Positions 39,847 through 49,500 of a DNA stretch of 64,000 nucleotides are shown here, in pieces; positions within the stretch are counted from its first letter, which is position 1; the number at the start of each line of letters is the position of its first letter. A program made the position numbers and the translations under genes. Source of the DNA: Aphanomyces cochlioides. Lineage: Eukaryota > Oomycota > Saprolegniomycetes > Saprolegniales > Verrucalvaceae. A model generated the notes under the pieces. That model worked only from the letters and a program-made list of their open reading frames with translations, made no database searches and was not told the DNA's origin. The stretch spans positions 434,001 through 498,000 of the forward strand of contig JAHQRK010000033.1 of assembly GCA_019828595.1 (NCBI GenBank). Reading direction: 5' to 3'.

Positions 39847-42372
39847 TCAATTGGAGTCTGCATTGTCACCATCGCCAAGTTCTTTGTAGTCGAGTTCAGG
39901 AGCCTTTTCGTCCGGAAGTAAAGTTAACAAGGCATCAGTATCCGAGTCAAAACACTTCGTAGGGTCAATTGTTTGGAGTGCCAGATCTTTCACAATATGG
40001 CTCAACTCTTCTTCAATTTTATGATGTTGCACCAGGTTTCCAGCAGCAGGACTGGAAATTAATTTAATCAAGGAGGCGTCCGTGATTAAATTGCAATTGG
40101 GCCAACGGTGGACTTTGTCTTTCAGGCACAGATTAATATACTCATCGTTCGTATAAGCTTCAGGTGCTCTGTTGGACAGAAATAGATCGATTGCTGCTAG
40201 AGATCTTCTCATGTGGTAGTCTTCGTCATTTGGACACAAACTTTGGAATAGATTTGTGGGGCTGTAATTTTCAGGAGGAGGATGGCCATGCTGTTTTTGG
40301 TAGTACGAGGTAAATCGTTCTTCATCAATAGCTTGCATGGGATTTTCTCCAGCCATTAAACGTATAATTCCTCTCGAGGCAATTAAATTGGATGCGATTT
40401 TGCGAGATTTTGGGTCCATATAGATATTTCCAATAAAGCCAGGTTGGTTGAGGGTTTCATCATGAAATACCAATGGGTTGGTAGATTCATTCAGTTTTTT
40501 CTTCAGCTCTGTGATTTGAGCCTTCACTTTGGCTCCTGCTGGTTTCGTAGAGGCTGGAATTTTTTTGGGTATCGTTGATTTTGGGGACGAAGCAGGACGT
40601 TTTTTGGGCGTGTCGGTAGGAACGATATCAAGATGGAATCGAGGAACCGTTGTGCCTGAAGTTGTCACGTCAGAGTCGTCTGAGCTGAGGATAGCGAATC
40701 GATTTTGTGTTGGAATCGAGGTAGCTGATATTTTGTATTGGGGACCTTGAATAAAACCGGCTCGAGTTGGTTTAAATTCGTCCTGGGATAAATTGGGTTT
40801 GTCTGTGAGAATAATATTATTCTCGCTCGAGCCCTTGGGTGATTGTGGAGGATTTAATATCTTCTTGGGTTGAGCTACCATTTCTTCCTCTTCGATATTT
40901 GATTTCTCTTCTTGTTCCATGTCCACATCGCTTGACAGGTCGACAAAGTTTTCCTTGCCATTTTGATTTTCCTTGGGATCGGCATTAGGGGATTCGGAGT
41001 TTCCAGTTGTGCCAGTATTTTCCTTCGGGGTGTTGGGTGGTTGGTTTTCTGTCGATGGATTTTCGGGAGCATCAGTTTTTTCCTCTGTAGCGTTTTCCTC
41101 GACATGGTCTGTATTCTTTTTAGCGTCGTCTTTTTGTTTGGCTTTTTCCAGTCTAGCTTGAACGCTGGGAGGGACCGTTTGATTGAGGGACCGAATTTTA
41201 TGTTGAAAAACATAAACTTGGTTTTGGATCTCGATTTCTCTCAGAGGCTCGCCTCCATCATCTGGTACCAATGCCAAAGGAGGAGTTTCGGAGTCAAAAA
41301 GGACTCGAAATTGGGTCGAGCGTAATAAATTGTCAGTACTGGGGTTAAAACCAACAATGACGCAGTGAGTGAGCTCTTCCAACTTTTTCAAAATCGCTTT
41401 TTGAATATCGTGATCCACCAGGTTGTTGAAAGTAATAAAATAAAGTTTCGAGTGGGGAGAATATTCAGGCACAGTAAATTCTTGTTTTCCCAGACGAAGG
41501 GAGGTTCCACAAGTTTTGCGCAATAGATCATCGTCATAAAACGTCAAAGAGAGAGTAGTCGGGTTTTTCTTGTGGAACAGAATTTCCTTGAATTTCGATT
41601 CCCAAAGCGTACCCGGGTTTTGGGTAATTAAATTCGCTCGGATTTGGTAGTCCTTGACTTGACGGAAAGCTTCTCCCAGAGGAATGTCCACAGTGCAAGC
41701 CTTCGAGGATGGAGTTTTCAAGATGTCTTCAATGAATTCATCCATAGCAGTAGGGTTTTGGCGGAATTCTCGAGCTTGTCGAATTAATTCTTCCAATTCA
41801 GAGTCGTCAATGGGATGCCCACCAGTGTTGCGAACCAATTGGGTTTTCACATGGCGGGCTCCTTCCCATACATTATTTTTCTTCGAGTTGGTTTTTTTGC
41901 CTTCGTTGTTGGACGAAGCTTGTTTTTTGGGGTTGGAGGGTTTGGCAGGAGAGTTTGTCCCATCTTTGGAGGGATTTTTCGAATTAGGTAAAACTCGTCC
42001 ATGAGGGGTGCCGTCAGGATGGGTAATATTCTCCCCAGGCTTGTCAGAATCCTTGAGTAATTTGCCACCATTGGCGTCAGAGGCAGGTTTTTCGTTGGAA
42101 CCATTAATATCCATACCCATTCCTGCATCATCGGGTCCATTTTTTTTGTCCATATTTGGACCAGTGTCACCACCTAAGTCAACACCATCTTGGTTGGAAA
42201 CATTTTCCCTACGAAGAGAGTCGGACGCAGCGGCGCTGTTCCTAGAGGAAGGAGGTTTTTCAGCGGCTTCTCGGCTCGGACCGGGCGTCGCTTGGCTAGG
42301 GTCAGGCGTCGATTCACGTTGAGCGAATCGAGACACCGTCGAAAGGATGGTTTTTTCCGCGCTAGAGGCCAT
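39847..42372 (-). CDS. LINE C copy 1 ORF1
   Basis: 841 codons from ATG 42372 (MASSAEKTILSTVSRF), 81 nt from the element 5' end. Residues 1-165 are disordered and N/K/P/D-rich. Residues about 170-400 form a folded core (ELEELIRQAREF, TLWESKFKEILF, YFITFNNLVDHDIQKAIL) that might be an RNA-binding fold. 410-560 is an acidic low-complexity linker. 600-841 is a second folded part (KKLNESTNPLVFHDE ... NYSPTNLFQSLCPND). No CCHC knuckle is seen. Presumed role: binding LINE RNA with ORF2p; target choice could also involve it. I do not recognise a named domain. Confidence 0.88.
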   Translation of the reverse strand: MASSAEKTILSTVSRFAQRESTPDPSQATPGPSREAAEKPPSSRNSAAASDSLRRENVSNQDGVDLGGDTGPNMDKKNGPDDAGMGMDINGSNEKPASDANGGKLLKDSDKPGENITHPDGTPHGRVLPNSKNPSKDGTNSPAKPSNPKKQASSNNEGKKTNSKKNNVWEGARHVKTQLVRNTGGHPIDDSELEELIRQAREFRQNPTAMDEFIEDILKTPSSKACTVDIPLGEAFRQVKDYQIRANLITQNPGTLWESKFKEILFHKKNPTTLSLTFYDDDLLRKTCGTSLRLGKQEFTVPEYSPHSKLYFITFNNLVDHDIQKAILKKLEELTHCVIVGFNPSTDNLLRSTQFRVLFDSETPPLALVPDDGGEPLREIEIQNQVYVFQHKIRSLNQTVPPSVQARLEKAKQKDDAKKNTDHVEENATEEKTDAPENPSTENQPPNTPKENTGTTGNSESPNADPKENQNGKENFVDLSSDVDMEQEEKSNIEEEEMVAQPKKILNPPQSPKGSSENNIILTDKPNLSQDEFKPTRAGFIQGPQYKISATSIPTQNRFAILSSDDSDVTTSGTTVPRFHLDIVPTDTPKKRPASSPKSTIPKKIPASTKPAGAKVKAQITELKKKLNESTNPLVFHDETLNQPGFIGNIYMDPKSRKIASNLIASRGIIRLMAGENPMQAIDEERFTSYYQKQHGHPPPENYSPTNLFQSLCPNDEDYHMRRSLAAIDLFLSNRAPEAYTNDEYINLCLKDKVHRWPNCNLITDASLIKLISSPAAGNLVQHHKIEEELSHIVKDLALQTIDPTKCFDSDTDALLTLLPDEKAPELDYKELGDGDNADSN

Positions 42373-42453
42373 GACGTTGTCGAAAGCACCTAAAAAGCAA
42401 GATTTTCCGTTGGGGGGCTGTGGTAGTTTAACCTACAAAGCAAAAACGAAAGT

Positions 42454-42496
42454 CCCGCATGCTAAGCGGGCGCTCTACCCTCTGAGCTACATCCCC
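42454..42496 (-). tRNA. tRNA-Ala(AGC) 5' half, unit 1
   Basis: Nucleotides 1-43: acceptor GGGGATG, A-box region TAGCTCAGAGGGTAG, anticodon arm CCCGC-TTAGCAT-GCGGG, then directly LINE C. It differs from units 2 and 3 by one base (AGGG for ATGG). Its 5' end was later duplicated by element E. Confidence 0.87.
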
Positions 42497-43256
42497 TGGA
42501 CGCAGACACAGCACAGCACGCAGACACGACACAGCAAGCGGCAACGAAGACAGCACAGCCACAGCAAGGCCACAGCAGACACGGACAACAACGGCAGCCA
42601 CGGCACGACAACAGAGGGACAGCATCACGGCAGCGAGGAAATCGAAAAATGACTCCAAACCAAACTTCAAATCCCCAAGGAAGTTCTCAGCCACTCAAAA
42701 TTTTCAAGTCCGACAAGAAAAAATCCAGTGAAACTTCTCAACCAAGACCATACAAAGACCAAGATACGATCGTCGACTCAACAACATGCGACATCAAGGC
42801 ACCCATGACGACTGCACAATCGACGGTGACAAGCCAACAATCAACGACGATGTCACGCTGCGACAAGAAAAATCCAGTGGAAGATTAGTTCACACATCAT
42901 CTGGTGCCCATGGCCCCGTACAAGATTAGTCAAAGACAACATGTGGACGTTCTGAAGCCAGTCCAAGATTACTCCGCACCCATCTGACGTCGAAGACAAG
43001 ACAAGTCTGTCCCATGTCCACATCACCCAAGACCATCCATGTTGTTACACGACATGAAGACCACGATCGACAGCACATGCGACGTGTCAAGATGCCAACT
43101 TTTACCTGTATCAACTGATACAACAAAAATCAAATTTCAAGAGGTAAATCTGCCTGCGTTCAAATCTCACAAGTACCAATATTATTCACTCAAGAGTGAT
43201 TAATGACGGTCATTATTATTTAGCGTATAATTAAATTTAATATACGCGATTGTACA
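42497..43256 (+). mobile_element. Element E: 760-bp insertion at the tRNA-Ala 5' end
   Basis: The insert is absent from units 2 and 3. It is flanked by the exact 15-bp duplication CTGAGCTACATCCCC (42482-42496 and 43257-43271), the complement of tRNA-Ala nucleotides 1-15. Read on the + strand it starts with a C/A/G-rich leader, has a 79-codon ORF, and ends with the palindrome GCGTATAATTAAATTTAATATACGC followed by GATTGTACA. Size, TSD and 3' hairpin suggest a non-autonomous retroposon. Orientation antisense to the tRNA would match LINE A/B geometry, but the strand is inferred. Confidence 0.7.
42649..42888 (+). CDS. 79-codon ORF in element E, ORF1 N-terminus-like
   Basis: MTPNQTSNPQGSSQPLKIF onwards is rich in T, S, Q, P and K, with no fold evident. 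This composition resembles the disordered N-termini of the LINE ORF1 proteins in this window. It may be the remaining start of ORF1 in an internally deleted LINE. Evidence is compositional only. Confidence 0.3.
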   Translation: MTPNQTSNPQGSSQPLKIFKSDKKKSSETSQPRPYKDQDTIVDSTTCDIKAPMTTAQSTVTSQQSTTMSRCDKKNPVED

Positions 43257-43271
43257 CTGAGCTACATCCCC

Positions 43272-43957
43272 TTTTTACTGTTCTTTTGTGTCTGTGCATC
43301 AAGTCCGCCAAATCGTCCACTTTCTTGTTCTTGTCTGTACAAGGATAGATTGTGACGACCCTTTTGCAACCAGGCATTCGTCGTGTCTACGGGATACTTG
43401 TATGCCAAAATGTCCCGTGGAGACTGTCGATTTCTTGTCGGCTTGTTGGAGAACTCGTTGGTGTGGATGAAGCTGTTGCAAACCCGTTTTTTGACAGTAC
43501 GTCGATTTCTGGTCGTCTTTTTTTGGTATCTGAGGGTGTGAATCGATAGAGCTTTTCAAAAGCAAGAGTTTGCAAGTAGTTTGAGGTCAATCGGAGCAAT
43601 ATTGCAAAAGTTATGAGCAAAAAACGATTTCGACCGATGGGACACGAACCGTTCACACCAAAAAGTGTCAAGCGATTGACAACAAAAGAGATGTTTTCTA
43701 TCCTTCTTTATCCATGTGACGCGACCACAAACACCATTCAAAGTGCTGTACACATTCTGGTTCAACCATTTCATTGCACATCGACCAAGTGATTCCAAGA
43801 AATATACTGTTCAAAGTCTAACTGTTATATTTTCCATTGTGGACAGTGTATACTTGTCAAGTTGAATACAGATAATGTTGGAAAAGAAGTGTCCTACAGA
43901 GGTGAAAAGGAGATCGCGTGAAAGAGTAGTGTCCTGAATAGAAAGAAGCTAAAAAGA
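43272..43957. other. Inter-tRNA spacer, unit 1/unit 2 joint
   Basis: Upstream flank of tRNA-Ala (43272-43614), then the unit joint at 43615, then the truncated copy of the small ORF (ending 43791) and the flank of tRNA-His. ORFs in the 43299-43671 part overlap each other on both strands with no recognisable domain; I call none of them. A 2-nt length difference in a T-run (around 43515) separates it from the next spacer. Confidence 0.55.
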
Positions 43958-44029
43958 TGCGCCTGCCGGGAGTCGAACCCGGGATGTCACGGCCACAACG
44001 TGAAGTACTGACCACTATACTACAGACGC
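43958..44029 (-). tRNA. tRNA-His(GUG), unit 2
   Basis: Identical to the unit 1 copy at 31448-31519, with T5 terminator at 43951-43955 and a G at -1. Confidence 0.93.
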
Positions 44030-44030
44030 C

Positions 44031-44076
44031 TGGAGAAGCAGGGTATCGATCCCTGTACCTCCCGCATGCTAAGCGG
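44031..44076 (-). tRNA. tRNA-Ala(AGC) 3' half, unit 2
   Basis: Nucleotides 28-73, identical to 31521-31566. The 5' half lies at 53307-53351 across LINE C copy 2. The first 18 bases on the minus strand (CCGCTTAGCATGCGGGAG) are the TSD. Confidence 0.88.
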
Positions 44077-46513
44077 TTAACTGAGTATATTAAAGAATTA
44101 ATATGGCCCAAAAGGGCCGCAAACTAGACTTTCGATTTTGGCTTCATAGGTCGCATAATAAATATGTGTTGCGAAATGTGACCTTGGAAGGTTCTTGTGG
44201 AAAATCGTCCAGTGTTGCTTAACCGAAATAGACTTGGGTGTGGGGTAATTTGGAGGAACCATGGCAGAAAGAAAATGTTGCATGGCGATTCAGGCTGTGA
44301 AAAAATTCAACAGTATAGAGAAGAGCCATACAAGCAACTTTCTTTTCATGACCATCTTGATCCGAGTTGGTGGTGGCGAGATACGAGGCAATTTCGGGTT
44401 GACTGTGGAGGACTTGAAAATTTGTATACAAAAGTCTTGATAAAAATTCCAAGTGGAGGTACGCAGTGAAAAAGGCCAAGTAAATAAAAGCTTGAGTTGG
44501 GGTCGATCCATGAATAAATAAATCGACAGGAGAGGAAGGCCAAAAATTGACAAAAGGGTCGAAACAGAGTAAAATCAGGCCCAAGGAAAATAAATTGGCA
44601 AGAGGTAGGAGCCCAAAAAATCCAAAAAGGTCGTGGCCAATTTAATTCGACCTCAGGAGGCCGAATTAAATCGCTGTAACCATGGGAAAAGCTGGGTTTG
44701 AGAGAAAAGACCATCCAAAATAAAATGTTCTTGGACGATTTGACCAGCCAAAAAAATCAACGAGGTCGGTCGTTCCATGACAAGCAAAGTTGATTTCAGG
44801 AGCGTCTTCATCGGAGTTGATGGTGGCGAGATAGAGGGAAAATCCCTTGTGGGTTGGGCTTTTGGGGTAAACCTCCCAAAAATAATAAAAAAGGGTAAAA
44901 TATTTGGGAGGAGCCATTTTGACATGCGCCATGGGCGGATAGGTCTCGAGCGCGAGCATCGTCGGAGCTGGATTTCGAACGGCGCCGCGGTGCATGGAGC
45001 CACTTGGCAGAATCGTAGCGACGATACGTACGAAGGATAGCGCACCATTAGAATCGCCATAGGTAGTGTGTAGCGGGAGAGCGCTAGCCAAAACCAGTGT
45101 TTTTTCCAATCGGGCGTCTCGGCGGCCAAATTTGAAGGAGTCATAACTTCCGAACGGCTATGAGATAGATAGCCATACTTGGTGTCCTCCATCAATGGAG
45201 GCTAGCGGTGGATGCACCATATTAATCGGTGCATATAGAGTCGTGTAGCTGAAATGAGCTACGATGGTCGTTTTGGAGCCTTATCGGCTCAAAATGGTTT
45301 GGAATCGGAAGTTGGGTTCCTGTGCTGCTATCATGGTGCTTGATAGCTCAAATCCATCGCGAGGACATTCTCGAGCCTCTCCAACTCTAAGTTGGGCGAT
45401 CGGAGTTGATTTGCGTTCAGGAGCCATTCCGATGAGTTTTAGCCATTTCACCAAAAGTTGTCGGGGCGACGGCAAGTAGGTTCCAGGGCTTCAATCATCG
45501 CTCTTGATGGCTTAAAACACTCGTCTAGCCATGATAGGATGGAAAAGAGTCATAGCCGGTCGATTGGAAATGATTTGCGACCTGTAGCCGACTTAAGGTT
45601 TTGTAGCCGGTGGATAGGGGCGGTTGACATTTTGGATTGAGGATTGCGAGCAAACCAGGATGTTTCAGGGCGTTCTAACGCTTTGGCTAGTCGTAATAAG
45701 TGGTGGAGCCACCCACTAGACCCCTAGATGTCACTCGGTGACCGTAGGGAAAGCGTTCGAGTTGTCCTGGTGTTTCACCGGTTTGGGTGACAGTCCAAAA
45801 TGGGTTCGTGGTTTTGAACCATAGATCTGCAATATGTGCTAGTTGGTGTCGGCATAGAGCTCGATTCAACTGAGATAACAAGCCACTAAACGTAGAAATC
45901 CACGCAGTAGGTCGAGAGAAATTTCACTTTTGGTGACGGGTTGAAACCGGTTCAAAATGGGTGTCACCGGGTCGAATTTCCTTTCGAATTTTGTTTCGCG
46001 AGTTTGGCGAGGTTTGAGCACTCGCAAACTGGCACATCTTGAGGAGGAGACATGGGAGAATCTTTTAGGCACCGTGGCGCAATTTTCCCGAACAAAAAGT
46101 GTGCACTCGATTTTGAGATTTCGCCCCCAGGGGGAGACGTCGTAACAATTTTCAAAGTGTTGTTGTGAGAGAACCACTGCACTTTTTTGCAATCTAACGC
46201 TTGCGTTTGTCTGCTTGGGATGTCTAGCAACCCTGAAGACCATTAGAATGTCTGAAATGATCGTCAGAGCAATGCCAGAGTTGTCGATAGTTTTGCCATT
46301 TTGGGTGAACGGATAAAGTCAAGTCGATTTTGTGAACGACTCGGCATGAGATAAAGTTACTTGGTGTGTCCATAGAGCTCTGTTAGCTGGGGCTAACGAG
46401 CCATCAAACGCATGAAAAGGCCAAGTGGGTCGCGAGAAAATCCACTTTGAGTTTTCCCATTGGTTTGGGTGACTTAGGTGAATTTCTTCAAAGGTTGCAA
46501 TATAACATGCCTT
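44077..46513 (-). other. LINE C copy 2 3' UTR (2.44 kb)
   Basis: Unusually long for a LINE. Holds overlapping ORFs of 120-180 codons (44219-45195) that also appear in copy 3 but are changed in copy 1. Contains the 484-bp block 45241-45724, in which two halves resemble each other (GGTTCCTGTGCTGCTATCATGG around 45325 and GGTTCCAGGGCTTCAATCATCG around 45480). Ends with a GC hairpin and the TAATATACTCA motif shared with element D. Confidence 0.6.
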
Positions 46514-49500
46514 TTAAGGTTCCAAGGTCTCGTTTTGAGATTGTGGTAAGATTTGGGCAGAGAACCACTCATTCTGGTGCAAACTATGAAGCACCGATGT
46601 CAAGGAAGCCTTCGTGGAGTCGTCCAAGGAGGCTCGATTGACTTGGTACAGATGCCGCTTTATAATGTGTCCTGCTAAGCTGGATATCGTCATAGGTGTT
46701 TTGTTAGGTAAATCTGGACGGTAAATCCGGTCGCACCGAGTTTTCCATATTGTATACCAAATACAAGATAAAAAAATTGGCCACAGCAAATTAAATCCAG
46801 CTTGGAGGTCTTTGTCTTGGAGTGCTATAGGAGAGAAGAATATTTTTTCCATGGTAGTTGGCCAAGTAAAGTTAAGGGATCTGGCCATGGATTTAAATGG
46901 ACTCCAACATGCTCGAGTATATGGACAGTCCAAGGTGAAATGTTTATACGTCTCCACTTCATGACAGAAAATACAAGTGTTCGGGATATCGTCCGAGTAC
47001 TTGAATTTGTATCGGAGAGGTAAGGCTCGTATAAGCAGTCGATATATGAAAGCACTATACGTTGGCAGAATAAATTTGGGCTGCCTGTAGAATGCGACCA
47101 CTTTAATATTTTCCTTGTGGGCATAAAAATCCGAGGGTACCAATAAATGCGCTGTGGGTAAAACCTCCTGAGCTGATTTGGATTTAAATTCATGAGTTAA
47201 ATCATCCAAGGTGGCATCAATAAAGGGTAAAAAGCCATCTTTAAAATTTCCAGCCCAAGTAATTTCGGTAGCCGTTTGCCGATAAGGTGTAGGCTGACGA
47301 AAATTAATTTCTGTGTCCTCGGGTGGAGATGGAAGGATAGACTTAAGTCTTCCGTGTAGAGCATACCACCATTTATGATCGGGAGTGGCTAAATGGCGTC
47401 TTGAGCATTGAGATTTAATCCAATCTAACAGGATTTTCCGATCCATAAGATTGCCATTTTCATCGAGTAGGTGGCGAACATGGGTAAAATTTAATTTTGC
47501 CAGTGATACAGCATAATCATAAGTCTTTGGATAGCAGTGTTCAAAGACAGTTTTCTCCAAGGGTAAGAATTGATTGTGCCAAAGTGGAAAATTTCCATCG
47601 ACTTGAACTGTGGGAAATTTAAGTGGGGTTGGAGATAAGGATAACCATAGTCGAGTAAATGCTGACCAGAGAGGTGGAACCTTATCTTGGTGGGATATGG
47701 CTTTGTACATACTAGAGTGTGGACTCATGAAAAGGAGATCATAAAAATTTCCCCATGGACTGAAGGCTCTGGAGAGTAAATATTCTCCAATGGATAGCCA
47801 TGCTGGCAATTTCGTTTGACCATACGAGTTGTGAGGTGGTGCTAGGAGTAGCTTGAAGCATTTAAAGGTCATGACCCGGTGTAGTTTTGACCACCAGTGG
47901 GTAGACGATTTAAATCCGAGACCACCTTGTGCTTTTGGAAGGAAAATAATGTCCGAGTTGAATTGATGCAAATAACGTTGAGTCGAATATGGATCAATTG
48001 TATCGCCGTGAATAAATTGCTTGGCGACCTTGTCGAATAGTTTGGCATATTCTTTGTCGATCGGAATAAATTGGAGTTGATACCAGAGCACAGGAAAACA
48101 AATTGACCTTAGGATTGTCACTTTTCCGGGTAGGGTTCGTGCTCGATAAGACCATAGTTGTGTTCTTGAGACCAATTTCTCCAATAGCGAATTTAAACGT
48201 GTTGTGGCTGTGATGTTGGGAGAAATTAAAAGGCCCAACGATTTAGCAGGTTTGTCATCAGTAATAGCCAAAGGTGCCAGGTCTGGAGGTAAATTGGCAT
48301 GGGTTAATAATTCTGTCTTGGAGAGATTTAACTTGAAACCAGAGATATCACAGAATTTTTTGACGATGTCGAGTTGGAGTTGCAACGTCGATGTATTTTT
48401 GGAGTACAATTGGGAGTCGTCTGCATAATAGCTCCCGGTGTGAGTGTGATGACCAATTCGTATGCCCAAATCTTTTCTCTTGCGTATGGCTAAACACATA
48501 GGTTCTAGCGCCAAGACAAATAAAAGAGGTGATAATGGGTCGCCTTGTAAAACACCACGTTGGATCTTAAATGGGTTGGATAAATGTCCATTGACAATAA
48601 TTCGTCCACGACGATTTGAATAAAGCACTTTGACCATGTTGAGAAAGGACGGTGGAAAATTAAATTCCTTCAGGGTTGCCAATAAATAGGAATGGTTGAC
48701 CCTATCAAAGGCTTTTTCAAAGTCCAAGAGGGCCACAATAGACTCGGAGGAATAAAACTTCATAAAGTGATTCAGGTCTTCCAAGCGCAGTAAATTGGTT
48801 TGGATTGATCGACCACGAATAAAACCTGTTTGATCCGGGTGGACTATCGACTGAATGATTCTCTGCATTCGTTCTGCAAGGACCATTGTGAGGATTTTCA
48901 CGTCGATATTGACCAAGCTGATGGGACGGTAATTTTTTGGGAGTAGTTTGTCGTCCTTTTTGTACAGCAGTACAATTAAACTTGTCAATTGGGAGGGTGC
49001 CAAGTTGGAGTGAGAGTTGATTTGGTAATAGTATAGCATTTCCAAAGCCAGGGACCATTCATGGGGAAACATTTTCAAAATTTCGTAGGGCAGTGAATTT
49101 GGCCCAGGAGTTGAATTCCGTTTGGAGTGTTTAATGGCAAAATAAAATTCGTTTGCCGTGAGAGGAGCCCCAATAAATCTCTTGTCGTCGATATTGAGTC
49201 GGCGAGATATCAGAGTTTTTAAATACTTGGCCATTCTTTCCTTGTCAACTGCCTCATGGTCGCCATACAGGTCAGAATAAAACTCGTTGAGTGTCGAGGA
49301 AATTGATTGTTGATCAGAAGCAATATTTCCATTGGACATTTTGAGTGCCTTGAAGGGAGATTTTTGTAAAGGGATTGTGCGAGGTGGCTTCAGGTGAAAT
49401 TTGGTACACCTTTCCGCTTTCTCGAGATGAGTTTGCATAGCAGTATCTTCCCGTAGGACTTTTTTCCTGTCATGGTATTCATGTATGGCAGCTTGAATTG

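Larger units (their letters stand above)
31567..42453 (-). mobile_element. LINE C copy 1 (both ORFs intact; two nested inserts)
   Basis: A full-length two-ORF LINE inserted sense into tRNA-Ala. The 5' end ACTTTCGTTTTTGC is at 42453 and the 3' end ...TAATATACTCAGTTAA at 31567. TSD CCGCTTAGCATGCGGG is at both ends. Compared with copies 2 and 3 it carries a 542-bp insert ten bases from its 3' end (31577-32118) and a Tc1 transposon (32170-33792), and lacks 484 bp of the 3' UTR. ORF1 and ORF2 are open. Confidence 0.92.

Noticed and set aside
40529..42393. + strand ORFs of 60-120 codons opposite LINE C ORF1 (also in copies 2 and 3)
   Set aside because: Shadows of the open ORF1 frame; composition follows ORF1 codons.
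43288..43671. ORFs in the inter-tRNA spacer
   Set aside because: They change length with a T-run difference between units and overlap on both strands, so not maintained as coding.
44219..45195. Minus-strand ORFs of 120-180 codons in the LINE C 3' UTR as real genes
   Set aside because: Overlapping frames, no recognisable domain, and the 180-codon one is altered in copy 1; kept only as a finding about the UTR.
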